A stretch of DNA of 64,000 nt from Cellulomonas sp. APG4 (GCF_009996735.1 NZ_JAACYI010000004.1:110971-174970); one strand, 5' to 3'. Positions 52,865 to 61,637 are shown, numbered from the stretch's first letter. A program made the numbers and translations. Notes: generated from the sequence alone by a model not told the origin.

Positions 52865-55719
52865 GCCTTCCTCCGCCGCTTCGGCTTCTTCGTCAAGCCG
52901 AGAGCCAACTGACCCGCCTGCTCCAACTGCACGTACCGCTCGAAGAGCACCGAGAGCCGGTCAGCATCGGTCTCGATCTTCTTCCGACCACCGATCGCCT
53001 TGTCAACGATCCTGTCCAGCACGTCGTGAGCCTTCACTAGGTCAGCAGGCATCGCTAGTGGGTCGTACATGTCCGCCAGACTGCTGCCGACGTACTTGGA
53101 TCTGACCTTCAGGATGTCCTGACCAGCGTCGATCATCGCCTGGCGGGTCTTCTGATCGAGGTCCGGAAGAGGAAAGGTGTTCCAGACTCCGGTGCCAGAT
53201 AGCCGTAGATCAGCGCGGATGCGACCGGCAACCCCTCGCATCCACGTGATGAACATAGAAGAAGACATCGCTGCGAAGACCATGCCATCCGGGTCGGCTG
53301 CGATGAAGTTGGCGTTACTGGTGACGACCTCAGCAGTAAATCTCTGAACCGGGAAGAACCTGCGCGACTCACCAACGTGAATCGGGATGCCAAGGTAGTC
53401 GGTGCTCGGCTGACGCACTTCAGCGAAGAGCGCCGGGGTCTTCGCTCCCTCGCGTGTTTGCTTCTTCTTGCTGTCGCCTCGAAACTTCTTCACCCCTTCG
53501 AGTCGCTCGCGCAGAATCGCGCTAGCGCGTACGTCGGCAGGGTCGTACTCGTTCATCCATAGACACCATCGCTCAGTACTGTGAATGAGTTCACGCGCAC
53601 CAATGAACGGTCGCAGATACTTCGCTGCGTGCGCGTCTGCTGCGATGTCTGGGTATTCTTCAGGCGAGACAGACAGGAAGCCGCCGTCCGCAGGCTTACT
53701 TCCATAGATCACAGGCGGCAGCAGTGTAGACAGGGGTGAGGTTCGCGGACGCACGAAGACATCCGGACCGTCCGCCAGGTAGGCGTTGATGTTCGACGCC
53801 TCGATCCGAAGCGGCTCACCACGTCCACCGAGTCCGTACTCGAAGAGCGGCTTTGTGCCAGGTTTGCGACCGCGCGAGAAGCCGACGATAACCACGTGCA
53901 CTCCAGCCTTGCCACGTGCCTCGCTAGTCCAGAGGAACGTCCGGTGAGCGAAGTCGATGTGGAACCCTGCGTTCAGCATTGGCTCCCAAATCGCGGGAAC
54001 AGCCTCTCCCTGGCAGATCGAATTCGTGGAAACCAAGGCTACTCGGGTGTCACGATCTCCGATGTATTGAGCAGCCTTGACGTACCAGCCACTCACGTAG
54101 TCCATGTACCCGTTGTAGAACTCTCCCCAGACCCCCTTGAGGTCATCCGTCTGCTCACCAGTCCGCGTGTACTGACCGGCGAACGGGGGGTTGCCGAGGA
54201 TGTACGAGCACTCGTCAGCCGGTAGAACCTCGCTCCAATCGATCTGGAGCGCGTTCCCGTCCCGGATGTGCGCCGAGTCCTGGAGGGGGAGGCGCACGTA
54301 GTAGTCCCCGAACGCCTCACTGAGCGCCAGGTTGGCGAGATGGTCAACGAGGTGGATCGTTGTCCGAGCAATCATCGCCGCGAACTCGTCCAACTCGATT
54401 CCGTAGAACTGATCGACAGTGACGCCAGACTCCCAGGAGACATCGAACGCCATCTGTCCGACACCTGGCAGCGCCGTCTTGCCACTCTTCCCGCGTCGGG
54501 TCTGGAGCGCGTCTTCGGTCTCACGGATCGCGACCAGGCACTCCAACTCAACCCTGCGTAACTCGCGGTAGGCGATCAGCAGGAAGTTGCCGGTGCCAGC
54601 AGCCGCGTCGAGAAACTTGAGGGTCGGCAGGAAGTCACGAAACTCACGGAGAGCGGTGAGTCTCTTGCTACTCTCCGGCACAGCCTTGCTGCGCTCCAGG
54701 CGTCCCTCAAGATCGTCCAGGAAGAGCGGCTGGATGAGCCGCATGATGTCGCGCTCGGACGTGTAGTGCGCGCCGAGTTGGCGACGCTCCTTCGGCTGCA
54801 TCGTGTTCTGGAACAGCGAGCCAAACAGAGCAGGACTAATCTTCGACCACTCGAACCGACACGCGTCGATGAGAAGGTCGCGCATCTTCTCGTCCATGTG
54901 CGGCGGACGAATCGTCTCCTCGAACAGCGAGCCGTTGATGTACGTGAACTCGCTCAGCGTCGCGCTGAGGTTCGTCTCACGGTCCTCAGGCTTCGTGTCG
55001 AGAACACCGAAGAGTTCGATCAACTTGGCACCGAGGTCACTGCCATCTTCGCGCGTCTCCACCACAAGCCAATCGTGGAAGAGTCCGCGCTGGAAGATGC
55101 CTGTGTCATCGGCGTACAGCAGGTAGAGGAGCCGGACGAGCAGCACACGCAAAGCATGGTCGTTGTACTTGTTGGTCTTGAGCGCGTCGTGCAGTTCGCT
55201 CAGGAGACCGGTCGCCTTGAGGCTGGCTTCCTCCTCAGACTCCTGCACTCCCCGCTTGTCGTAGCCAGCGAGGAACTCGAACAGGTGGGTGTACTTCGGG
55301 AGGTCTTCGAGGGGGAAGCGCGTTTGCGTCCCGGTCTCAAGGTCGTGGACAAGGAACCGCTCGAAGTCACAAACAACGATGGTGTGCGGCTGGTCGTCCT
55401 GCGGCATGCCTACGAGGTAGTCGAACGCCTGGTCCAGCGCCTTGTCGAGGTTCTCGCCAGCGCTCTTATGCTCCACCAGCAACTCACCGGGAGCGAAGAG
55501 GTCGATGAACCCATGGCGTCCGGTGCTCTGTCTCTTCGCGAGGTACTCGAAGGTGGCGTACCGGCGACGCTTCAGACCGTAGATCGCGAGGAACTCCGAC
55601 CAGTAGGAGTCCTTCTCTGCTCTCTCGCGCGTCTCACCAGTCCACTCCTTGACGAAGCGGATCGCGTTCTTCTGGATATCCGGTCGGGTGGCAGAGAGAA
55701 TGCTGCCGGGTGCACTCAC
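52849..55719 (-). CDS. MmeI-family (type IIL/IIG) restriction-modification enzyme
   Basis: 956 residues. One polypeptide carries both activities. The N-terminal PD-(D/E)XK nuclease has D73-x9-E83-x-K85 (DLFAPGELLVEHK), the exact MmeI spacing. A helical spacer spans about 100-330. The adenine methyltransferase has motif I FLDAAAGTGNF (about 369-379), FYGIELDEFAA, and motif IV NPPF (about 510-513). A target-recognition region of about 620-850 and a C-terminal helical domain follow. MmeI is about 919 residues, so the length fits. The GTG start overlaps the GHKL gene stop (GTGA), so the two are translationally coupled. Confidence 0.85.
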   Translation of the reverse strand: MSAPGSILSATRPDIQKNAIRFVKEWTGETRERAEKDSYWSEFLAIYGLKRRRYATFEYLAKRQSTGRHGFIDLFAPGELLVEHKSAGENLDKALDQAFDYLVGMPQDDQPHTIVVCDFERFLVHDLETGTQTRFPLEDLPKYTHLFEFLAGYDKRGVQESEEEASLKATGLLSELHDALKTNKYNDHALRVLLVRLLYLLYADDTGIFQRGLFHDWLVVETREDGSDLGAKLIELFGVLDTKPEDRETNLSATLSEFTYINGSLFEETIRPPHMDEKMRDLLIDACRFEWSKISPALFGSLFQNTMQPKERRQLGAHYTSERDIMRLIQPLFLDDLEGRLERSKAVPESSKRLTALREFRDFLPTLKFLDAAAGTGNFLLIAYRELRRVELECLVAIRETEDALQTRRGKSGKTALPGVGQMAFDVSWESGVTVDQFYGIELDEFAAMIARTTIHLVDHLANLALSEAFGDYYVRLPLQDSAHIRDGNALQIDWSEVLPADECSYILGNPPFAGQYTRTGEQTDDLKGVWGEFYNGYMDYVSGWYVKAAQYIGDRDTRVALVSTNSICQGEAVPAIWEPMLNAGFHIDFAHRTFLWTSEARGKAGVHVVIVGFSRGRKPGTKPLFEYGLGGRGEPLRIEASNINAYLADGPDVFVRPRTSPLSTLLPPVIYGSKPADGGFLSVSPEEYPDIAADAHAAKYLRPFIGARELIHSTERWCLWMNEYDPADVRASAILRERLEGVKKFRGDSKKKQTREGAKTPALFAEVRQPSTDYLGIPIHVGESRRFFPVQRFTAEVVTSNANFIAADPDGMVFAAMSSSMFITWMRGVAGRIRADLRLSGTGVWNTFPLPDLDQKTRQAMIDAGQDILKVRSKYVGSSLADMYDPLAMPADLVKAHDVLDRIVDKAIGGRKKIETDADRLSVLFERYVQLEQAGQLALGLTKKPKRRRKAQTTA

Positions 55720-57737
55720 TGCCTGGTCTCCTGGTCCACGAGGTTGCCTAACTGAGACTCAGCGCCGGTCTCGGGTGTCGGACTGGCTGCCTCGTCCTGA
55801 GGGAACACATCCGCTAACAACTCGGCATGCTTGCGACGCATCCTCTCGATGGACGAGTCGCGGTCGGGGTCGTACTGGAGGTTCTCCTTCACGAACTTGA
55901 GCCGCTGCTCTGCGTCCGCCAAGACCTCACTCCACTGCTTCACGTAGATTGTGTACTTGGGATGCTGGAAGACCGCGCCTGGCGGGAGGTTCTTCTGCTC
56001 ACGCTCGTTGACGATGAACTCAGACAGTTCGTCCCCGATTAGCCAGAAGTCCCACTGGACATCGAGCATGTTGAACCGGGTGTCGTTCACGACGGCAAGC
56101 GCGTACTTCTTGATCTGGCTCAGATGTTCCTCGGTGATGGGGATGCGGGGACGCTTCAACTCCACGACGAGGTACTCGTACCGGTTGCGCAGGTTCCTGG
56201 CTGCGCGCCAGAGGAGCAGGTCAGGACGCGCCATGGTGTTGCCGTCTACGAGCGCTACAGGCTCGATGGCGGTCGTCTCGACCTCGGAGCCGGGGTCCAG
56301 GTGCTTCATGTGCTCGATGAGCGCTGCCGTCAGCCTCTGGTCGCTCGTGGCGACGGACCACTCGTTGCCGAAGACCCACGGCTCTGCCTCAAGCAGACGA
56401 TGGAGGCTCCGCTCAAGCGTCCTGTGCTTCGGCTCGTGCTCGTGGATGATCGTCTCAAGCAGGTTCAGGAAGTCGAGCCGGTCCGCGACGATCGTGTTTG
56501 CCTGGAGCATGTTCGAGAGGCTCGTGTGCTCTCGGAGCGCCTCGAAGTCCTCCAACTGCTGTTCGCTGAGTCCGATGACCTCCTGGAGCAGCGTCTTCAG
56601 AGCGGACGGTGAGTGGTCGATGGCTTCCTTGATGAGCCTGAGCGCGAACCTCTTCCCCTTGGCGGAACGGTTCTCGTTCACGACGCGTGCGGCAGCGAGA
56701 GCCACGAGGTCAAACGTCTCGCGCGCAACCTCGTCCGCTTCGGAGCGAGGTTTGTCCGGGTACGGGTATACGTCCTCCTCCTGCCACTTCTCGATGATCT
56801 TGCGCTGACGCTCGCGGTCCCGCTGCTTGAAGTGCTGCTTCAGCCGCTCCTTCGCCGCCTCGATGACCGGGAACGCCTCGCTGTTCTCGAACTCGTGCAG
56901 CAGAAGGTCGTGACCCATCTCGCGGAAGCGATCCCAGTTCAGGTACGCCGTGAACTGGTAGTCGGGAGCGTGGATGCGTGCAGGCGCCTCGCTGACGGTC
57001 ATCCCGTTACCGTCGCAGAGGAAGATGCGACGCTCCACACGCTTGAAGGTCCACTCGATGACGGTGAGGCTGATGGTCTGACCTTCGACCACATCGAGTC
57101 GATACTCCGCTGGCTCCCGACTGAAGTACTTGCTCGGGTTGAGCGCCTTGCCTCGCCACTTGATGCTGACCTGCTTGAACCGGGTCAGATACAGCGCGAA
57201 CGTCGCAGTGAGCATCTCTGCCACCTTGTCGTTCAGGAGCGCCGTCTGAGCCGCCTCGGTCGGCAGGCTGATCCGAACGCGAGTCCCGGTCGGCGCGTCC
57301 GTCTCCTCTGGCTCACTGATTTCGAAGTTGGTGAGGTCGCTGCGACTGCCTGAGAGCCGGATGCGGGTGCGCTTACCACCTTCCTCAGCAACGGACTCCC
57401 AGGTGACGCGCTCTCCGATGCTGTATGCCGCGTATCGACCTCGACCGAGCGAGCCGTGCAGGTGCCGACCCTTGGGGGTGACGCCAGCAGCCGCAGCCTT
57501 CCAGGAGCCACCGAGACCTGTGAAGCCGCTCTCGCCTGCCATCGGCGTCATGCCTGAGCCGGTGTCTTCCACGACGACCGCCTCGATGCCGCCAGCCTCG
57601 TTCTCCTCGACGGAGACCGTCACCTCGTCCGCATCAGCGTCGAGCGCGTTGTAGATGAGTTCAACGATGCCGCCGACCGGCTTGCCGACGAAACTGCGGA
57701 GCAGGTCATCCTTGGCTTCGACGTGGAGACGGCGCAT
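55716..57737 (-). CDS. GHKL ATPase fused to a PD-(D/E)XK (DUF4263/Shedu-like) nuclease domain
   Basis: 673 residues from ATG 57,737. The N-terminal Hsp90/MutL/MORC-like ATP-binding domain has N-box ELIYNALDADADEV, G1 VEDTGSGMT and G2 GSLGRGRYAAYSIG. A second sandwich-like domain follows, then helices (about 290-400). The C-terminal nuclease-like domain has ARPDLLLW (D about 506) and YLVVELKRP (E about 526, K about 528), the arrangement of DUF4263/Shedu-type nucleases. A MORC-like DNA clamp with a nuclease is a defence-type architecture. It is coupled by 4 bp to the restriction gene. Confidence 0.75.
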   Translation of the reverse strand: MRRLHVEAKDDLLRSFVGKPVGGIVELIYNALDADADEVTVSVEENEAGGIEAVVVEDTGSGMTPMAGESGFTGLGGSWKAAAAGVTPKGRHLHGSLGRGRYAAYSIGERVTWESVAEEGGKRTRIRLSGSRSDLTNFEISEPEETDAPTGTRVRISLPTEAAQTALLNDKVAEMLTATFALYLTRFKQVSIKWRGKALNPSKYFSREPAEYRLDVVEGQTISLTVIEWTFKRVERRIFLCDGNGMTVSEAPARIHAPDYQFTAYLNWDRFREMGHDLLLHEFENSEAFPVIEAAKERLKQHFKQRDRERQRKIIEKWQEEDVYPYPDKPRSEADEVARETFDLVALAAARVVNENRSAKGKRFALRLIKEAIDHSPSALKTLLQEVIGLSEQQLEDFEALREHTSLSNMLQANTIVADRLDFLNLLETIIHEHEPKHRTLERSLHRLLEAEPWVFGNEWSVATSDQRLTAALIEHMKHLDPGSEVETTAIEPVALVDGNTMARPDLLLWRAARNLRNRYEYLVVELKRPRIPITEEHLSQIKKYALAVVNDTRFNMLDVQWDFWLIGDELSEFIVNEREQKNLPPGAVFQHPKYTIYVKQWSEVLADAEQRLKFVKENLQYDPDRDSSIERMRRKHAELLADVFPQDEAASPTPETGAESQLGNLVDQETRQ

Positions 57738-57793
57738 CCAGTCATTCAATCAGCGCCGTACGTCACAGGTCAGGCACTGACTGGGTGAGCCTG

Positions 57794-58738
57794 CTACTCG
57801 TCCCAGATGATGTCCGGGTGCTGGAGCGGGTCGCGTACCAGCCGCAGACGCGCTGAGCCGCTCTCAGGCTCGCCAGGCTCCTCCCGAGGCTCCGCTACCT
57901 CCCCGACGCCGCCACGACGCTCATGGAGCCTCTGAGCACGCTCCCGGCGACGCTGCTCGCGGACCTCCTCCATCGACAGCGGTCTCCCACTCAACGGGAT
58001 GTGGTCTTCGTCTGTCGTGAGCGCCTCTTCCAGAGTGCTGAAGACCGGCTCCCCCTCCCTGCGCTGCTTCTTCAACCTCCGTGCGCGCAGGTACCGCCGC
58101 AGTTCCGGCGTGGCTCCCTCGCGGAGGTACGCAGTGCCGAGGCTGGGGTCGTGCGTGTCGTCCTTCACCAACCGCAGGTGGAACGCCTCTTCGAGGTCAC
58201 GCGCAGCGCTCTCGCGCGTCTCGTCGCTGACCATCAGGTTCTCCAGCGCCTCCCTCTCCCAGGCGTCTGCGTCGAAGCGGATGAGGCGCACCTCTCCCGC
58301 TCGGAGCCGCTGGAGATACCCCGCGAGGTTGGCGTCGTAGCGCTTGAGGACCGCGACACGAGACGCGGACTCCATCCGCTCGGAGGTCTTGAGCAGGAGG
58401 AAGGTCAGCCGCCTCAAGAGGTAGACCGTGGCGGTCGCGTCCCAGACCACGTGCGACATGCGCTGACCGAGGAAGGAACCGTCTGGCTCACGGTCGAAGG
58501 GGTCGAACTCACTCCCTCGGACCACGCCGTCCAGCGCCGCCACAACCGCCTGGCGAGGGGTCTTGGCGAGACGGAGGAGGAGGTCTGGTTGCTCCGCCTG
58601 AAGAGGCATCTGCGACCAGGCGCGCATCGCCTCGGTTCGCACGGGGTCGAGGGGAGGGTCCATGTCCCAGGGAGGGAAGCCTGCTCGTCCAACCCACTGA
58701 CCCTCGTGGGACAGCAGGACGACACCGTTGGTGACCAA
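57794..58738 (-). CDS. Unknown protein, first gene of the right-end defence-like operon
   Basis: At least 314 residues; the coordinates use a weak TTG at 58,738, but coding character continues upstream in frame. Residues RWRWETDEEHASQRQQRAAR lie just before it, with no ATG, GTG or TTG back to a TGA at about 58,965. A GTG at 58,919 with a one-base frameshift near 58,910 would give about 374 residues. The body is helical and charged (TVYLLRRLTFLLLKTSERME, DLEEAFHLRLVKDD), ending in a Glu/Arg-rich tail. Not recognised. It is 56 bp upstream of the GHKL gene. Confidence 0.5.
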   Translation of the reverse strand: MVTNGVVLLSHEGQWVGRAGFPPWDMDPPLDPVRTEAMRAWSQMPLQAEQPDLLLRLAKTPRQAVVAALDGVVRGSEFDPFDREPDGSFLGQRMSHVVWDATATVYLLRRLTFLLLKTSERMESASRVAVLKRYDANLAGYLQRLRAGEVRLIRFDADAWEREALENLMVSDETRESAARDLEEAFHLRLVKDDTHDPSLGTAYLREGATPELRRYLRARRLKKQRREGEPVFSTLEEALTTDEDHIPLSGRPLSMEEVREQRRRERAQRLHERRGGVGEVAEPREEPGEPESGSARLRLVRDPLQHPDIIWDE

Positions 58739-59003
58739 GGTGGCGTCGTGACGGGTGAGGGTGCCGAAGTGCGGGGTGGTGCTGGTCCGGGAGACACCGC
58801 GCCAGCGCTCAGCGTGCTGGAGCAGCCGCGCAGCACGCTGCTGACGCTGCGAGGCATGCTCCTCGTCCGTCTCCCATCTCCACCGTAGGGAGCGCCGAGC
58901 GTCCTGGTCACTGAGACACGGGAACCTGTGGATGACCGCTCGGAGGCGCGTATGTGCAGGTCACAGAGCCGTCCGGCAGGCGGTCGCTGCACCCACCGCG
59001 CGC

Positions 59004-59061
59004 ACTGTCTCCAGGTGGAGACAGTCAGGCGCTCCAGGTGGAGACAGTTCCGGAGACAGTT
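59004..59061. repeat. Right cluster of TGGAGAC arm-type repeats
   Basis: ACTGTCTCCA (59,004-59,013, inverted), TGGAGACAGTC (59,016-59,026), TGGAGACAGTT (59,039-59,049) and CGGAGACAGTT (59,051-59,061). The first two form a perfect palindrome around GG. They lie about 140-200 bp inside the right attachment site and mirror the left cluster. Confidence 0.7.
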
Positions 59062-59202
59062 TTTCGCGAGGAGCGAGTCGGGTCTCAGCACACGAGACGG
59101 CGGTCCCGAGTCGCTCGGAGCAGTCCCGACTCATCCCCGAAGGTGCGTTCTCGCAGGTCAGACGGCTGTCACCTCAGGATGAGGTCACATGTGCACTTGT
59201 AA

Positions 59203-59276
59203 GCGGAGGGCAAGGGATTCGAACCCTTGAGTACGGGGTCACCGCACTAACGGTTTTCAAGACCGTCGCTTTCGGC
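59203..59276. repeat. Right attachment site: 74-bp direct repeat within tRNA-Ser(UGA)
   Basis: Identical to 35,215-35,288. Here the repeat forms the 3' 73 nt of the complete tRNA gene, so the tRNA was restored on integration. Confidence 0.93.
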
Positions 59277-59293
59277 CGCTCAGCCAGCCCTCC
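59204..59293 (-). tRNA. tRNA-Ser (anticodon TGA), integration target
   Basis: A 90-nt class II tRNA. The acceptor GGAGGGC pairs with GCCCTCC. The anticodon stem ACGGT/ACCGT has loop CTTGAAA (TGA). A long variable arm and T-arm GGGTTCGAATCC follow. Its 5' 17 nt are absent from the left copy, which proves this is the functional gene. Confidence 0.95.
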
Positions 59294-59388
59294 CCGCCAC
59301 GGCCGTCCGGGCCCGCAGCGCGCGCCCATTGTGCCAGCCACCAGCAAGCCCTCTCGCCCCCGGCACCACCCCCCACCACCTCCCCACC

Positions 59389-59433
59389 CGCGAGGACGTA
59401 CATCCGCCGCGAGGACGTACATGCGCATGTACG
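59389..59433. repeat. CGCGAGGACGTACAT direct repeat and 18-bp palindrome
   Basis: CGCGAGGACGTACAT occurs at 59,389-59,403 and 59,408-59,422. The second copy leads into the perfect palindrome CGTACATGCGCATGTACG (59,416-59,433); a further ATGTACG lies at 59,445-59,451. All lie between the tRNA 5' end and the antiporter stop, so a terminator or an operator of the tRNA promoter are both possible. Confidence 0.5.
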
Positions 59434-59485
59434 CCCTCACCGCAGATGTACGGCCCCGTCGGAGAGGAGCGGGGGCGGAGCTGCG

Positions 59486-61102
59486 TCAGGGCGTGGCGCG
59501 GGGGCGGGCGGCCTCGAGGCTGAGCTGGTGGGCGTCGAGCGCCGCGAGGGCCTCGGTGAGCAGGTCGGCGTCGAACGCGCCGTCGTCGCGGGCGTCGAGC
59601 AGCGCCGCGCGCCGCGCCTCGACGTGGAGCACCGCGGCCTCGTGCGGCGTCGCGGCGTCGGGCGCCTCGACCGCCGTGAGCAGAGCGTCGAGCCGACGAC
59701 GCTCGTCCGCCCTGCGCGCGGGGTCCGCGCGGGTGGGCCGCAGCACGCGCACGACGGCGGCCAGCGTGCCGCCCTGGAGCAGGAGGGACCCGGTCGCGAC
59801 GACGTACGCGACGAGCACGAGCAGCGACCGGTCCGGCGCGTCGTGCGGCAGGGTCTGCGCGGCCGCCACCGTGATCGCCCCGCGCATGCCCGCCCAGACG
59901 ATCACGCCGCCGTCGCGCCACCCCAGCGGCACCGCGAGGAAGTAGTCCATGTCCGCGAGCGTCCTGCGCAACCGCGCCCGCACCCGCTCGAGGTCGCCCC
60001 GTCCTCGTCGAGGGAGCCGGGGGTAGCGCTCGGCGATGCGGGCGACCTTCTCCGGGTCGAGGACGGCGTCGTTGAGGCGACGCACGTGCGGTGCGAGCCT
60101 GCGGTGCCGCTCGGCCCGACGGGCGAGCGTGCGCAGCAGCAACGTCACGTGCACGGTGCGGATCGCGAGCACGAGCAGCAGCGCGAGCGCCGCCAGGAGC
60201 ACCGCGCCGCCCGGTCCGGCGCCCGTGCCCCGCACGTCGGCGACCACGGCGGTGAGCTCGAGCCCCAGCAGCAGGAACACGGCGCCCTCGAGCACCAGCT
60301 CGACCGTGCGCCAGTTCTGCGCGTCCGAGAGCCGCTGCTGCGGGGACAGGACACGCGGCGCCCGGATCCCCGTGACGATGCCGGCGGTCACGGCGGCGAC
60401 CAGGCCCGAGCCACCGAGCAGGTCCACCGGCACCGCGGCGACGAAGGGGACCGTGAACGAGAGCACGGTCGTCACCGTCGGGTCCTCGAGCCGCGCCCGG
60501 ACCGCGAGGTTCGCACGGCCCACCAGGTAGCCGACCGCGACGGCGGGGAGCACCGCGAGCACGAACGACCCCACGACCTCGCCGGCCTGGACGGTCGCGG
60601 CCGCCCCCACGACGGCGGTGCGCAGCAGCACGAGGGCGCTCGCGTCGTTGAGCAGGCTCTCGCCCTCGAGCATCGCCCGGACGCGCGGCGAGACGCCGGC
60701 ACGCCGGGCGATCGAGGTGGCGACCGCGTCCGTCGGGCTCAGGACGGCGCCGAGGGCGATCCCCCACGCGAGGCTCAGGCCCGGCACGACCGCCGAGAGC
60801 ACGAGGCCGAGCACCACCGCGGTCACGACCACCAGGAGCACCGACAGGCCGCTGATCGCGCCGAACTCGCGACGGAAGTTCATCGTGGGCATCGCGACGG
60901 ACGCCGAGTAGAGCAGCGGGGGCAGCACGCCCGCGAGCACCCACTCCGGGTCGGGCTCGATCACCGGGGCCGCCGGCACGAGGCTCACCGCGATGCCCAC
61001 GACGACGAGCACGAGGGGGGCGGGGACGTTGCGTCGCTCGGCGAGGGCGGTGCTGCCGGCGATGACCAGCAGCGCGACGACACCCAGGATCAGCAGCTCC
61101 AC
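59486..61102 (-). CDS. Na+/H+ antiporter, CPA1/NhaP family
   Basis: 538 residues. Twelve or so membrane helices in residues 1-420 show family motifs GAVLSPTDAVATSIA, MLEGESLLNDASALVL (ion-binding ND) and VIVWAGMRGAITVAAAQTLP. A cytoplasmic tail of about 100 helical residues follows (RADERRRLDALLTAVEA, HVEARRAALLDARDDG). It exchanges Na+ (or K+) for H+ across the membrane. Start ATG 61,102. Confidence 0.92.
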   Translation of the reverse strand: MELLILGVVALLVIAGSTALAERRNVPAPLVLVVVGIAVSLVPAAPVIEPDPEWVLAGVLPPLLYSASVAMPTMNFRREFGAISGLSVLLVVVTAVVLGLVLSAVVPGLSLAWGIALGAVLSPTDAVATSIARRAGVSPRVRAMLEGESLLNDASALVLLRTAVVGAAATVQAGEVVGSFVLAVLPAVAVGYLVGRANLAVRARLEDPTVTTVLSFTVPFVAAVPVDLLGGSGLVAAVTAGIVTGIRAPRVLSPQQRLSDAQNWRTVELVLEGAVFLLLGLELTAVVADVRGTGAGPGGAVLLAALALLLVLAIRTVHVTLLLRTLARRAERHRRLAPHVRRLNDAVLDPEKVARIAERYPRLPRRGRGDLERVRARLRRTLADMDYFLAVPLGWRDGGVIVWAGMRGAITVAAAQTLPHDAPDRSLLVLVAYVVATGSLLLQGGTLAAVVRVLRPTRADPARRADERRRLDALLTAVEAPDAATPHEAAVLHVEARRAALLDARDDGAFDADLLTEALAALDAHQLSLEAARPRATP

Positions 61103-61123
61103 GGCGCCTCCCGCCCGCTCACC

Positions 61124-61528
61124 TCACGACTCCCACCAGCGGTCGGGCCAGCCGGGGCTGACCACCTCGAGGCCGTAGATGACGGCGACCTTCGCGAGCA
61201 GCGGGTCGTACGTCGCGACGCGGCCGACGTCGGGGTGGGCCACCGCGATGCCCAGGTGGATCGCGCCGAAGGGCGTGAGCACGGACGAAGCCATCGCCGC
61301 CGACTTGAGGGACTGGTCGAAGAAGCGCACCACGGTCACCTCGTCGGCGATGCGGCGGGCCTTCTCGCGCGCCACGGGGTCCATGCCCTGCGCGAGGCGT
61401 CGCAGCTCCGTGAGGCCCAGGGGCGAGGTGACGACCTCGTGCTCGCTCGACCAGCGCAGCCAGGACGCGGCCTCGGGGCCGGGGGCCAACGCCCGGCCGA
61501 GGGCCGATCCGTCGGCGTAGGTCAGCAT
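61124..61528 (-). CDS. PIN-domain-like protein (VapC-type)
   Basis: 134 residues from ATG 61,528 (MLTYADGSALGRAL). PIN-fold features are an Asp in the first strand (YADGSAL), Glu in LTELRRLAQG, and the late pattern GAIHLGIAVAHPDVGRVATYDPLLAKVAVIYGLEVVSPG. The usual Asp before IHL is Gly here, so the third acidic ligand may be lost. No antitoxin gene is adjacent. It probably belongs to the VapC-like ribonuclease family, perhaps with reduced activity. Confidence 0.65.
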   Translation of the reverse strand: MLTYADGSALGRALAPGPEAASWLRWSSEHEVVTSPLGLTELRRLAQGMDPVAREKARRIADEVTVVRFFDQSLKSAAMASSVLTPFGAIHLGIAVAHPDVGRVATYDPLLAKVAVIYGLEVVSPGWPDRWWES

Positions 61529-61637
61529 CGGGTCCGTCCTCGGGCGGCAGCAGGTGCCCGCCAGCCTAGTCAGGCCCGGCACGACGGCGGGACGCGGGAC
61601 GCCCGTGCTGGCCCGGGCCGAGGGGCCCCTGACGCGC

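Larger units (their letters stand above)
35289..59276. mobile_element. ~24.0-kb integrative element inserted in tRNA-Ser(UGA)
   Basis: The element is bounded by the 74-bp direct repeats at 35,215-35,288 and 59,203-59,276. It carries a tyrosine integrase near the left end, arm-type repeats at both ends, a second tyrosine recombinase, DUF2637 and replication-relaxation-like proteins, an Lsr2 paralogue and defence-like cargo. G+C and codon bias are visibly lower than in both flanks, with many short orphan genes. No virion structural genes, FtsK/TraB translocase or relaxase is recognised, so it looks like a non-self-transmissible island or a mobilizable/satellite element. Confidence 0.9.

Noticed and set aside
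35289..59276. Complete prophage
   Set aside because: No capsid, portal, terminase, tail or lysis genes are recognisable; only integration, regulation, replication-like and cargo genes.
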